Assembly (NCBI GenBank): GCA_016124795.1
Contig: WGNB01000018.1
Span: 107,136 to 171,135 of the forward strand
DNA length: 64,000 nt
Reading direction: 5' to 3'
Source: Rhodopseudomonas sp.
Lineage (GTDB): Bacteria > Pseudomonadota > Alphaproteobacteria > Rhizobiales > Xanthobacteraceae
The notes under the pieces are model-generated. The model was not told the DNA's origin. It did not search any database and saw nothing but the letters and a program-made list of their open reading frames with translations. Numbering within the stretch: position 1 is the first letter of the stretch; every line of letters starts with the position of its first letter. Made by a program: the position numbers and the translations under genes. Shown one piece after another: positions 6,756-13,463 of the stretch.

Positions 6756-7399
6756 GCCGCCGCCGGGATCGCGTCGAACAGGCCCGGCTCACGATCGCCA
6801 AGACAATTTGCGGTTTGCGCCTGAATGGCCGGCGGAACAGGATCGAATTTCCCGTGCTCTTTTCCCCAACCTTGGAAGCCGGGCCGTGTCTCGCGCGAGA
6901 ATAGGTCGCACCGGGACTGGCCCGGCGTTCGCTTGGCGACCATCTCGTAAAACTCGTCCGGCTTGCGCGAATGCTCGCGGGCGATGCCGTCGAACATGCC
7001 ATTGAACTGCGCATGGCTTTGGTATTCGTCACCGAAAACGCCCAACAAAACGCTCTCGTGATATCCGGCTGAGCGATATCCAGTGCAGCGCCGAGGCTTG
7101 CCGTTCTTGGTGACTTTTCGCCAAACCAGTTCTGTCTTGTAGAGCGCGCCCCAATCATCGAGCAGCTTGAACGACTTTTTCAACGTCGGTGGGCAAGCCC
7201 AGAGAAGAACGATGCCATTTGCGCGCATGAGGTGACCGATCGGCAGCGCGCCGATCTCATCCCAGGTCATCGTCTCGTAGTGGCCGCCGCCAGATTTGGC
7301 CTGTCCCTTTCCCGAATAAGTGTCGAACTCGGTCGGCGGATCGATAACCGCCACATCAAAGCCAAACATCGGCAGTTCGCCAAAGACCCAACGATCCAT
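6752..7399 (-). CDS. MT-A70 family adenine methyltransferase
   Basis: 215 aa. After a short N-terminus the catalytic motif reads VIDPPTEFDTYSG (DPPT at 20-23), followed by MTWDEIGALPIGHLM, GIVLLWACPP and RKVTKNGKPRRCTGY, the core order of MT-A70 methyltransferases (IME4/METTL3 family, N6-adenine). Bacterial and phage members methylate DNA. The usual DPPW is DPPT here; many phage members vary at this position. Start: ATG at 7399 overlaps the upstream stop (TGATG); a GTG one codon earlier is possible. Likely modifies phage DNA against host restriction. Confidence 0.8.
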   Translation of the reverse strand: MDRWVFGELPMFGFDVAVIDPPTEFDTYSGKGQAKSGGGHYETMTWDEIGALPIGHLMRANGIVLLWACPPTLKKSFKLLDDWGALYKTELVWRKVTKNGKPRRCTGYRSAGYHESVLLGVFGDEYQSHAQFNGMFDGIAREHSRKPDEFYEMVAKRTPGQSRCDLFSRETRPGFQGWGKEHGKFDPVPPAIQAQTANCLGDREPGLFDAIPAAA

Positions 7400-8082
7400 C
7401 ACACATCCCCGCCTTCGGCGCCGGTCGGCGATGGAAGAGCAAGTACGGCCCCGCCAGAAGATTGGCGGGCCGAGGCGAGAGATGCTGGCCGTTGCTTTGC
7501 GAAGCCTTTACGTGCGGGATTGCCGATGCCGCGGTCTTTGAATGTCTGGACTGCCGCCCTCGCCCATCGCAGTGCGCTTGAGCTTCCCGGCACGGCCCGC
7601 GCGATCTCGTCAAAGACCCACTCGTTCTTCTTCACCGCGTACATAATGGTGGTGTGATCGCGACCACCAATCTTGCGGCCGATCATCGGATAGCTCGCGC
7701 TTGGGATCAGGTGAGCACACAGCAGACATACGATGTGCCTGGCGGTTACAATGTCACGATGCCGGCGGGGACTATCGATTGCCGCCAAGCTAATCTCAGT
7801 TACTTCACTGACGGCCTTCTTGATCTCTTCGATTTTATATGCGCGTAGCGCCGGCCCTAACGTGACAGTCACCTTCACATTCCAGATAGGAAAGCCAAAG
7901 CGTCCGACTAATTTCCCGGTGATTAAAGGCATCGGCGTCGGCGGCGGGCGCTTCGGCGATACGGCAGGAACACGCCGCGAAGCTATAATGCTCTCGGCGG
8001 CGCGCCGCGCCCGCACCCTTGCCGCAGCTTCCCGCACATCGTCAGCGGTTTCGCAATCATCCGTGACGAGAACAGCCGGCAT
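7399..8082 (-). CDS. DnaA domain IV-like DNA-binding protein (no AAA+ domain)
   Basis: 227 aa. Residues 112-152 read IVTARHIVCLLCAHLIPSA, then YPMIGRKIGGRDHTTIMYAVKK, the DnaA C-terminal signature (GGRDHTT at 139-145) that binds DnaA boxes. Residues 84-110 (IEEIKKAVSEVTEISLAAID) fit the preceding helix of domain IV. There is no Walker A/B, so the AAA+ ATPase of DnaA is missing. It could occupy DnaA boxes on the phage or host origin without oligomerising, as an initiator helper or an antagonist. Start overlaps the upstream stop (TGATG). Confidence 0.85.
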   Translation of the reverse strand: MPAVLVTDDCETADDVREAAARVRARRAAESIIASRRVPAVSPKRPPPTPMPLITGKLVGRFGFPIWNVKVTVTLGPALRAYKIEEIKKAVSEVTEISLAAIDSPRRHRDIVTARHIVCLLCAHLIPSASYPMIGRKIGGRDHTTIMYAVKKNEWVFDEIARAVPGSSSALRWARAAVQTFKDRGIGNPARKGFAKQRPASLASARQSSGGAVLALPSPTGAEGGDV

Positions 8083-8477
8083 CAGTCACCCCGTCCATTT
8101 TCCGTTGGCCACGTAGCGCGGCGCGCCTTCATCCCGAGCAGCTCTTTCGCCGCGACCAACTGAGTCTGAGCCGCAGCCAAATCGTGATCGCTATGGCTCC
8201 GGCCAGCTTGGCGAGCGATGGAGATTTCGTGTTCGAGCCGGTGGACCTCATCGCGCAGCACCGCGACAAATTCCGAGCGAATGCGTTCCATGATCCAATG
8301 TGGAATAACCTTTGATCGAAGCTTGCGGAGATTTTCGAGAGTGCCCGGAGACACACCGATGCGGGTTGCCACGAATTTTCGCGCGGTAGCGATGCGCAGC
8401 CCGAGCCTGTCAGCCTCTGCGTCCTCGACGATCCGAATGTAACGGGATGCCGTTTCGGCATCAGCGATAGCGTTCAT
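8082..8477 (-). CDS. Helical phage protein of unknown function (131 aa)
   Basis: MNAIADAETASRYIRIVEDA continues with RIATARKFVATRIGVSPGTL and ENLRKLRSKVIPHWIMERIR, then a coiled-coil-like region (VHRLEHEISIARQAGRSHSD). The middle could be a DNA-binding helical domain, but I do not assign a family. The start at 8477 is uncertain: AAGGA is about 14 nt upstream, and an ATG at 8546 would add 23 residues (MRIIKHRVPVEIIP...). It is coupled to the DnaA-like gene by TGATG. Confidence 0.6.
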   Translation of the reverse strand: MNAIADAETASRYIRIVEDAEADRLGLRIATARKFVATRIGVSPGTLENLRKLRSKVIPHWIMERIRSEFVAVLRDEVHRLEHEISIARQAGRSHSDHDLAAAQTQLVAAKELLGMKARRATWPTENGRGD

Positions 8478-8544
8478 AATTACGTGCTCACTTGTCCTTC
8501 GACAGGGGATGATTTCGACCGGCACGCGATGCTTGATGATCCGC

Positions 8545-8748
8545 ATGGACACACCAGACACATCGACCCCGCCCATTCCCCTGCCCCGTCTCAGTGACGA
8601 GGCCCTTGAACTCATCAGTCGCCGCCTCGGATTTCAGCCGATGACGATTGACCTGCGGCCCTACGTCTTGCCGACGCAGGCATTCAGCCCGTGCGTCCTC
8701 CGAGCGGCGCGCCGCTGGGGCGTGCCGCCTGCATCCATTGTGAGGTGA
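8545..8748 (+). CDS. Possible small protein (67 aa), opposite to the leftward operon
   Basis: The plus-strand frame MDTPDTSTPPIPLPRLSDEA then LELISRRLGFQP and VLRAARRWGVPPASIV has helical stretches and codon use like that of its neighbours, and it lies in the otherwise empty gap between two minus-strand genes. There is no convincing ribosome binding site for the ATG at 8545 (or 8536, 8509), and it would be antisense to leftward transcription. Real or not is open. Confidence 0.35.
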   Translation: MDTPDTSTPPIPLPRLSDEALELISRRLGFQPMTIDLRPYVLPTQAFSPCVLRAARRWGVPPASIVR

Positions 8749-8763
8749 TGTGCGCTGGTGAGG

Positions 8764-8991
8764 TCATGCCGCGACACCCGTGGCGACCATGCCCCAAAGC
8801 TCCGGGTCAGCTTCCATCTCCAACAGCTCAAGAGCTTCGGTCATGAGATAGAAGTATTTGGGGGGAATGCGGCCTTCGCTACGCCAGCCTGAAATCGCCT
8901 GCGGCGATCTGCCGGTCATAACGATAATTGCTCCGGTCCCGCCAAGGGCGGCCAGAACATCCTCTACCGAATTCAGTCTCTTTCGCTTCAT
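8764..8991 (-). CDS. Cro-like helix-turn-helix regulator, first leftward gene
   Basis: 75 aa. VEDVLAALGGTGAIIVMTGR then SPQAISGWRSEGRIPPKYFY is a YdaS/Cro-type HTH with the recognition helix at SPQAISGW. The ATG at 8991 lies only about 10 nt downstream of a promoter that is covered by a palindromic operator, so the message may be nearly leaderless. The position, divergent from the 104-aa HTH gene, is that of cro/cI pairs of temperate phages. Which of the two keeps lysogeny cannot be told from sequence. Confidence 0.75.
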   Translation of the reverse strand: MKRKRLNSVEDVLAALGGTGAIIVMTGRSPQAISGWRSEGRIPPKYFYLMTEALELLEMEADPELWGMVATGVAA

Positions 8992-9000
8992 CCTCAAACC

Positions 9001-9027
9001 GTAATACCGAAAATCGGTATTAGTCAA
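9001..9027 (-). promoter_or_regulatory. Candidate leftward early promoter
   Basis: On the minus strand TTGACT (9022-9027) and TATTAC (9001-9006) are separated by 15 bp, a short but usable spacing, and the interval is filled by the operator palindrome. Transcription would start within a few bases of the Cro-like start codon. Confidence 0.5.
9002..9022. promoter_or_regulatory. Phage operator O1 (21-bp perfect palindrome)
   Basis: Perfect 9-bp arms TAATACCGA and TCGGTATTA flank the spacer AAA, between the divergent HTH genes. The same 21-bp geometry with the AATACCG half-site recurs twice upstream of the rightward operon. It overlaps the leftward promoter, so binding would repress it. Confidence 0.9.
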
Positions 9028-9080
9028 GAGGACAGGTTATCGGAATATGAGGGGGGAGGCTTCTCTGGAATATTAACGCC

Positions 9081-9395
9081 ATGACAAGTCCCGAATCTTT
9101 AGATGAAGTCGCCGATCGCCTCGAATTGACGAGGCGCGCACTTGGGTATCCAACCCAAGCATCCTTCGCGACGGCGGCCGGCATGACGCCGCAGAAGTGG
9201 AATAATTACGTCTCCAAACGAGGCGACCGCATCCCAATTGACAAGGCTTTGCTGCTTTGCCAGCGGTTCGGCCTGAGCCTCGATTGGATATATCGTGGGG
9301 ATATGGGGGCCTTGCCTGTGCGGCTGGCCAAGGAGATAGAAGTCTTGCGAGCCGGCGAGACGACTAACTCAATCCCTCGACCAAAAACCGCCTGA
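9081..9395 (+). CDS. XRE-family repressor candidate (104 aa)
   Basis: Residues 8-65 form an XRE HTH: RLELTRRALGYPTQASFATA then GMTPQKWNNYVSKRGDRIP and ALLLCQRFGLSLDWIYRGD, the typical ending of this family. There is no peptidase (LexA/CI type) domain, so induction would not be by RecA self-cleavage. It lies between operators O1 and O2/O3, the place of a lysogeny repressor. Its ribosome binding site is poor (TGGA about 13 nt upstream). Role as repressor is inferred from place and operator layout. Confidence 0.75.
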   Translation: MTSPESLDEVADRLELTRRALGYPTQASFATAAGMTPQKWNNYVSKRGDRIPIDKALLLCQRFGLSLDWIYRGDMGALPVRLAKEIEVLRAGETTNSIPRPKTA

Positions 9396-9555
9396 CCAAT
9401 AAAATCGTAATTTCCAATATCTTTATTGCGTCAGCAGTATCTTCTGGAAGCTGGGCGGCCAGTTGAATGGCATGCCTATACTTCCACTGATCAATCCTTT
9501 CTACTTTCTGAACTTCACTTTCTGGGCCTCCCCCTTCGCAGACTACCCTAAGCAT
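9364..9555 (-). CDS. Small helical protein (63 aa) convergent with the repressor
   Basis: The minus-strand ATG at 9555 has GGAG 10 nt upstream and an AT-rich stretch (TAACAATAAAAT) before that. The protein (ERIDQWKYRHAIQLAAQLPE, DTADAIKILEITILLVRRFL) is helical. Its last 32 bp overlap the 3' end of the repressor gene on the other strand. The region 9395-9760 is AT-rich compared with its surroundings. No family recognised; could be a regulator of the switch or a leader peptide. Confidence 0.5.
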   Translation of the reverse strand: MLRVVCEGGGPESEVQKVERIDQWKYRHAIQLAAQLPEDTADAIKILEITILLVRRFLVEGLS

Positions 9556-9690
9556 ATAGCAAAATCTCCGGATTTTATTTTATTGTTAGACGAATGCTTC
9601 CCGAATATTAAACAGCAATACGCGGATACCCGAAACCCCAAATTGCCGCTTAGGTCCTATGATCGTTAACGGCGAGCGCGCCAAAATATT

Positions 9691-9711
9691 AAATACCGTT
9701 TTTCGGTATTT
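9691..9711. promoter_or_regulatory. Phage operator O2
   Basis: Perfect 8-bp arms AAATACCG/CGGTATTT with spacer TTTTT, the same 21-bp frame as O1. It sits just upstream of the -35 box of the rightward promoter and its centre is 31 bp (three helical turns) from that of O3. Confidence 0.88.
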
Positions 9712-9714
9712 TGA

Positions 9715-9743
9715 TTGACCGATCTACCGATTCTCGGTATTGC
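9715..9743 (+). promoter_or_regulatory. Candidate rightward early promoter
   Basis: TTGACC (9715-9720) and TATTGC (9738-9743) are separated by exactly 17 bp. Operator O3 lies between and over these boxes, so repressor binding would block it. It would drive the rightward genes from the 89-aa protein on. Confidence 0.6.
9722..9742. promoter_or_regulatory. Phage operator O3
   Basis: Imperfect copy of the same palindrome: inner arms TACCGA/TCGGTA perfect with spacer TTC, right outer arm TATT matching the consensus, left outer arm diverged. It covers the spacer and -10 box of the rightward promoter. Confidence 0.8.
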
Positions 9744-9768
9744 TGGGCGAGGCAATATGTGAGGGTCC

Positions 9769-10038
9769 GTGACCAACTCCAATCGACCAGACCAGGACGA
9801 TGCTGCTCATCAGGCCGCGCGTGATCGCGCATCGGCCACAGCGGTCTCAGCAGACCGGCTTATGGCGTGGGACGAACTCGGCCTCCTGACGCCTGACGAG
9901 CGGAAATCCTATTGGGCGAAATGGTCCGACCGAAAGGTTGAGCCGCACCCGCCCGGCACAATCCAATTCGATTTTACGGAAGATCGGCACGACCGCCTTT
10001 TCGCGGACACCGCCGAGAACATCAAATACGGGGAGTGA
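9769..10038 (+). CDS. Hypothetical phage protein (89 aa), first rightward gene
   Basis: GTG start with AGGG close upstream. The N-terminus is charged and likely disordered (DQDDAAHQAARDRAS), followed by RLMAWDELGLLTPDERKSYW, which looks like a helical domain. It directly follows the repressor-controlled promoter, so it is an early gene. No family recognised; the position is one where phages often carry antirepressor or antitermination proteins. Confidence 0.6.
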   Translation: MTNSNRPDQDDAAHQAARDRASATAVSADRLMAWDELGLLTPDERKSYWAKWSDRKVEPHPPGTIQFDFTEDRHDRLFADTAENIKYGE

Positions 10039-10041
10039 TCA

Positions 10042-10152
10042 ATGTCGCGAGAGATTTGGGAAGCCGGACGCGATTTGGCCGGCTGCATCCTCGGAGGATG
10101 CTCGATGTTGTTCGTCGCCGCCATCGCCTGCAAAGCGTTCACGGGGTACTAA
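10042..10152 (+). CDS. Tiny membrane peptide (36 aa)
   Basis: The ATG at 10042 has GGGGAG 6 nt upstream, overlapping the end of the preceding gene. The peptide is MSREIWEAGRDLAGCILGGC followed by SMLFVAAIACKAFTGY, with one hydrophobic segment from about residue 13 to 30. The next gene starts 2 nt after its stop. Short phage membrane peptides at this place often modify host membrane processes or superinfection; nothing more can be said from sequence. Confidence 0.55.
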   Translation: MSREIWEAGRDLAGCILGGCSMLFVAAIACKAFTGY

Positions 10153-10154
10153 GC

Positions 10155-10481
10155 GTGGGCGGATACAGCGAGATCGCAGCCGGCCTTGCCGAGCCCCCAC
10201 GTCATCGACGCAGCACCACCAGTGTAGCCGCCGGGCGCTCTATGGAGAGCCGTCGCAGCCCGTTGCACGAACAGATCATCGCCTTTCTGTCGGCCCAGCC
10301 ACAGGGAGCGACCGACGAGGCGATGCAGGATGGCCTCGGCATGGCGCAGAACACGCAGCGCCCGCGCCGCCGCGAACTTGAGCAGCAGGGCATTGTTGAA
10401 GCGAGTGGCCAAACCGCGTTGACGCGCGCGGGCCGTAAGGCGGTGCTATGGCGACTCAAGGACAGAAAGGCTGCGCCGTGA
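10155..10481 (+). CDS. Winged-helix DNA-binding phage protein
   Basis: 108 aa from GTG. Residues 30-105 (SPLHEQIIAFLSAQPQGATD then EAMQDGLGMAQNTQRPRRRE, QGIVEASGQTALTRAGRKAV) form a winged-helix fold: helices, recognition helix NTQRPRRREL, and wing, ending with the LWRL strand typical of such domains. The GTG at 10155 is favoured by GGGG about 9 nt upstream and a 2-nt gap after the tiny membrane gene; an ATG at 10242 is the alternative. The stop overlaps the next start (TGATG). Confidence 0.65.
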   Translation: MGGYSEIAAGLAEPPRHRRSTTSVAAGRSMESRRSPLHEQIIAFLSAQPQGATDEAMQDGLGMAQNTQRPRRRELEQQGIVEASGQTALTRAGRKAVLWRLKDRKAAP

Positions 10482-10684
10482 TGGGCATGTTTTTACTTGG
10501 CGGCCTTTGCGCCTGCATTTTCGCGTTTCTTTTTGCGCTCGTTCGGCAAGAGGTCAGGGACACGGTGGGGCTGCGCTTCCCTGACCGGGCGACTTACTGC
10601 CTCTCATGCAGCGTCGTGATCTGCGTCTCTCTTGTCGGCGGTGCCGTCGCCGTCGCTGTGAACATCGGAACTGTCGGATTTTAG
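10481..10684 (+). CDS. Small two-helix membrane protein (67 aa)
   Basis: MGMFLLGGLCACIFAFLFAL forms the first membrane segment; a loop (VRQEVRDTVGLRFPDRATY) leads to a second (CSVVICVSLVGGAVAVAV). The start at 10481 overlaps the preceding stop by TGATG. It is the last gene before a strong terminator. No family recognised. Confidence 0.6.
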   Translation: MGMFLLGGLCACIFAFLFALVRQEVRDTVGLRFPDRATYCLSCSVVICVSLVGGAVAVAVNIGTVGF

Positions 10685-10697
10685 TTTCTCCCAGACT

Positions 10698-10734
10698 GGC
10701 GGTCGGTGGCTCCCCATCGGCCGCCGCTTTTTTT
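10698..10734 (+). terminator. Strong rho-independent terminator
   Basis: A 12-bp stem (GGCGGTCGGTGG with CCATCGGCCGCC, two G-T pairs), CTCC loop, then GC and seven T residues. It separates the first four rightward genes from the recombination genes, so downstream expression needs read-through, antitermination or another promoter. Confidence 0.88.
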
Positions 10735-10757
10735 AACGAACAAATCGGAGATCGGTA

Positions 10758-11888
10758 ATGACTGTCGGCAAGAAGCCTACGAAAAAGCGCGAGGCGGCGC
10801 GTGTCGAAAAGCCCGAAACCACCGAGGACAATGCTTCGGTCGCCGCTACCATCATCGACGTTGAATCGCTCGATGCCGAGCAGGTGTTTGCCGAAGGAGG
10901 ATCGGCCTCGGTTATTGCGATGGTCGAGAAGTCATTGGCCGAGGCCCCATCGGATATTTCAACGGCGAGCGGGCGCAAGGCCATCATCTCTTTCGCGCGC
11001 CGGATCACGCGCACCAAGACCATGCTGGACGAGATCGGCAAGAGCGTTGCTGCTGAATGGAAGAAGAAAGCTGGCGGCGTCGATGCGGAGCGCAGGGCGA
11101 TCAAGGACAGCCTCGATGAGTTTGTCGTGACGGTGCGCAAGCCGGTTGATGACTATGAGGCGAAAGAAACGCTGCGGCTCGACGAGCAGGCCGGGCGGTT
11201 GGCGTGGATCGAGGCTCAGGCCGCGTTCGAGACGCAGGAACCATCGGCAAAGGATATCAGCGAGCGCATCGAGCAGCTCGCGGCCTATGGCGGCAATTGG
11301 GATTGGCAGGAGTTTGCGAGCCGCGCCGATGATGCGCGCGCGCGCGTGATGGAAGCTCTCAAGGTCGCGCTGGGTCTGGCGATGGCGCGAGAGGCGCAAC
11401 AGGCCGAACTGGAACGGCTGCGCGCCGACGCGGCCAGACGCGATCAGGCGGACCGCGACCGCGCAATTGCAGCGCAAGCTGCCGACGCCGCGCGCCGGGC
11501 TGCCGAGAAGGAAACGTCGGAGAAGGTGGCGGATGCCGCCCTCGGTGAGGCCGAGGCGCGGCGCAAAGCCGAGGAAGCCGATCAGGCGCGCATTGCCGCC
11601 GTCGCAGAGGCCGAAGCTGTGCGCCGCCGCGCCAGTGATGACGCGAAAGCCGCCGCCGTCGATGCGGCAGAGAAGGCAATCGAGGCCGAGCGTCAACGAG
11701 TCGCCGATGAACGCGCCGCTGAGCAGCGCGCCGCAGACGCCAGGGCTGCCGATAAGGCGCATCGCGGCAAAATCAACGGTGCCGCTTGCGCCGCGCTGGT
11801 CTCAGCCGGCATTCCCGACGACATGGCAAAGCTCGCCATGATCGAGATTATCCAAGGGCGCGTGCCCGCCGTGACCATTTCTTACTGA
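10758..11888 (+). CDS. Phage coiled-coil protein upstream of the annealase
   Basis: 376 aa. The N-terminal 45 residues are charged and probably disordered; then SGRKAIISFARRITRTKTML to WKKKAGGVDAERRAIKDSLD is a globular helical part. Residues 205-345 are a long coiled coil very rich in Ala, Arg and Glu (AEARRKAEEADQARIAAVAE). The last 30 residues (AALVSAGIPDDMAKLAMIEI) form a small helical end. Similar proteins precede ERF/RecT genes in many phages and may help recombination; this role is inferred. GGAG 7 nt before the ATG. Confidence 0.7.
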   Translation: MTVGKKPTKKREAARVEKPETTEDNASVAATIIDVESLDAEQVFAEGGSASVIAMVEKSLAEAPSDISTASGRKAIISFARRITRTKTMLDEIGKSVAAEWKKKAGGVDAERRAIKDSLDEFVVTVRKPVDDYEAKETLRLDEQAGRLAWIEAQAAFETQEPSAKDISERIEQLAAYGGNWDWQEFASRADDARARVMEALKVALGLAMAREAQQAELERLRADAARRDQADRDRAIAAQAADAARRAAEKETSEKVADAALGEAEARRKAEEADQARIAAVAEAEAVRRRASDDAKAAAVDAAEKAIEAERQRVADERAAEQRAADARAADKAHRGKINGAACAALVSAGIPDDMAKLAMIEIIQGRVPAVTISY

Positions 11889-11895
11889 GGGCCGA

Positions 11896-12768
11896 ATGCA
11901 GCAAGCCATACCGAACGATGAGATCGAGTTCCACATGCCGGCGGCACAGCCGGTCGGTCATCAGGAAATTGCTGTGATGGGCCGACAGTCGGTTGCTCCC
12001 ATGGCAATGCCAGCCGCGCCCGCGAATGCCGGCGCCATCGATCTGATGGAAATGATCAAGATCGCGGTGCAGGCCGGCAATCTCGATCTCGTCCGCGAAA
12101 TGCGTTCGATCCAGAAGGAGTGGGAGGCTGACCAAGCTCGCAAAGCATTCATCACCGCCTTCGCCGATGCGAAAGCCCAGATCAAGCCGATCGCGCGAAA
12201 CCGGCGCGTGTCCTTCGAGGCTAAGAACGGCGGGAGCGATGTGGATTATCGACACGAAGATATCGCCGCCATCGCGGAGGCCGTTGACGAGATTTTGGCC
12301 AACCACGGGCTGTCATACAATTGGAAATGCGACAACGAATTTGAATCCGGCAAGGTGTCCGTCACCTGCGTCATGCGACACCGGCTTGGCTACGAGGAAC
12401 ACACCCACCTCAACGGCAAGGCCGATATCGGGGCCGGCAAGAATGCGCTCCAAGCCATTGCCTCGGCGACCCAATATCTGAGCCGATATACCCTCAAGCT
12501 CGCGCTCGGCCTCGCCGTGAAACACGATGATGATGGCCGCGCCTCCGGCGAGCCCGTCGATGACCGTCCTTCCAACCGACACGACCCCGGCGAGACCATC
12601 ACCCTGGCGCAGGCCGATCAGATCATTGATCTGCTGGAAGCCAAGGGCATGACCACCAAGCGGATGCTCAAATGGGTGCAGCACAAATCGCCCGGCGTCG
12701 AACTCATCGCGGATATCCCCGCCGCTCGGTTCAACGAGTGCATCACCACGATCAACAATGCCGCCTAG
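11896..12768 (+). CDS. ERF-family single-strand annealing protein
   Basis: 290 aa. Residues 55-215 (IQKEWEADQARKAFITAFAD, AKNGGSDVDYRHEDIAAIAE, LSYNWKCDNEF, ADIGAGKNALQAIASATQYL then SRYTLKLALGLAVK) match the ERF superfamily (phage P22 Erf), which anneals complementary single strands in phage recombination and genome circularisation. The N-terminal 45 residues are Pro/Ala-rich and likely flexible. It follows the coiled-coil gene by 7 nt and precedes a YqaJ exonuclease, so the two probably work as an exonuclease-annealase pair like lambda Exo-Beta. Confidence 0.9.
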   Translation: MQQAIPNDEIEFHMPAAQPVGHQEIAVMGRQSVAPMAMPAAPANAGAIDLMEMIKIAVQAGNLDLVREMRSIQKEWEADQARKAFITAFADAKAQIKPIARNRRVSFEAKNGGSDVDYRHEDIAAIAEAVDEILANHGLSYNWKCDNEFESGKVSVTCVMRHRLGYEEHTHLNGKADIGAGKNALQAIASATQYLSRYTLKLALGLAVKHDDDGRASGEPVDDRPSNRHDPGETITLAQADQIIDLLEAKGMTTKRMLKWVQHKSPGVELIADIPAARFNECITTINNAA

Positions 12769-12794
12769 GGGCGGAAAAAAGAAAGGGACTAAAT

Positions 12795-13463
12795 TTGGCT
12801 ATCCAGATCATCAACTGCGAGCAGAACTCGCCTGATTGGTTCGAGGCTCGCCGGGGCATCCCAACCGCTTCGTGCTTCCAAACGGTCATGGCGCAGGGAA
12901 AGGGCGGCAAGCCATCAGTTGGCCGGACGAGCTATATGCACAAGCTCGCCCTTGAGATTATCCGGGGCAAGGCCGGGCCGGAGGGGTTCAAAAGCGCGGA
13001 TATGGAGCGCGGCCACCGCTTGGAAGATGAAGCGCGTCAGCTTTACGCCTTTATGAAGGACATTGACCCCGAGCGCATCGGCTTTGTGCGCAACGGCAAG
13101 ATGGGAGCCAGCCCCGACTCTTTCGTCGGCGCGAAGGGCGGCTTGGAGATCAAGACGGCGTTGCCGCACATCCAGATGGAACGGCTCATCAAGCAGACCC
13201 TGCCGACCGAACACAAGGCGCAGGTCCAGGGGCTCATGCTCGTCTGTGAGCGCGATAGCTGGGACTTTTTGAGCTTCCCGGCCCCCTACGAGCCCGATGA
13301 TCCTGATCCGGTGCCGCTGCCGCCGTTCCTCATCACGGTTGCGCGCGACGACAAGTATATCCGCGCGATGCGAGACGAGATCGAAACCTTCAACGACGAG
13401 TTGGAGCATCTGGTGGATCAAATGCGGGCGCTTGGTACCGATCCGGTGAAGGTCGCTGCGTAA
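12795..13463 (+). CDS. YqaJ-type phage exonuclease
   Basis: 222 aa from a TTG start, chosen because AAAGGG is 7 nt upstream; no ATG fits. SPDWFEARRGIPTAS begins the YqaJ/lambda exonuclease fold; SADMERGHRLEDEARQLY, GASPDSFVG (Asp 108) and LEIKTALPH (Glu 118, Lys 120) supply the PD-(D/E)XK metal site; HKAQVQGLMLVCERDSWDF is the conserved later motif. It should degrade one strand from double-strand ends and hand it to the ERF protein just upstream. Confidence 0.9.
   Translation: MAIQIINCEQNSPDWFEARRGIPTASCFQTVMAQGKGGKPSVGRTSYMHKLALEIIRGKAGPEGFKSADMERGHRLEDEARQLYAFMKDIDPERIGFVRNGKMGASPDSFVGAKGGLEIKTALPHIQMERLIKQTLPTEHKAQVQGLMLVCERDSWDFLSFPAPYEPDDPDPVPLPPFLITVARDDKYIRAMRDEIETFNDELEHLVDQMRALGTDPVKVAA

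Noticed and set aside
8764..9395. A toxin-antitoxin pair (YdaS/YdaT-like) formed by the two HTH genes
   Set aside because: Both proteins have DNA-binding HTH folds and are divergent around an operator; neither looks like a toxin, so a phage switch is the simpler reading.
9463..9669. A 68-codon plus-strand frame in the AT-rich pocket
   Set aside because: Translation is rich in Pro and aromatic residues without a ribosome binding site, and the opposite strand has a better supported gene.
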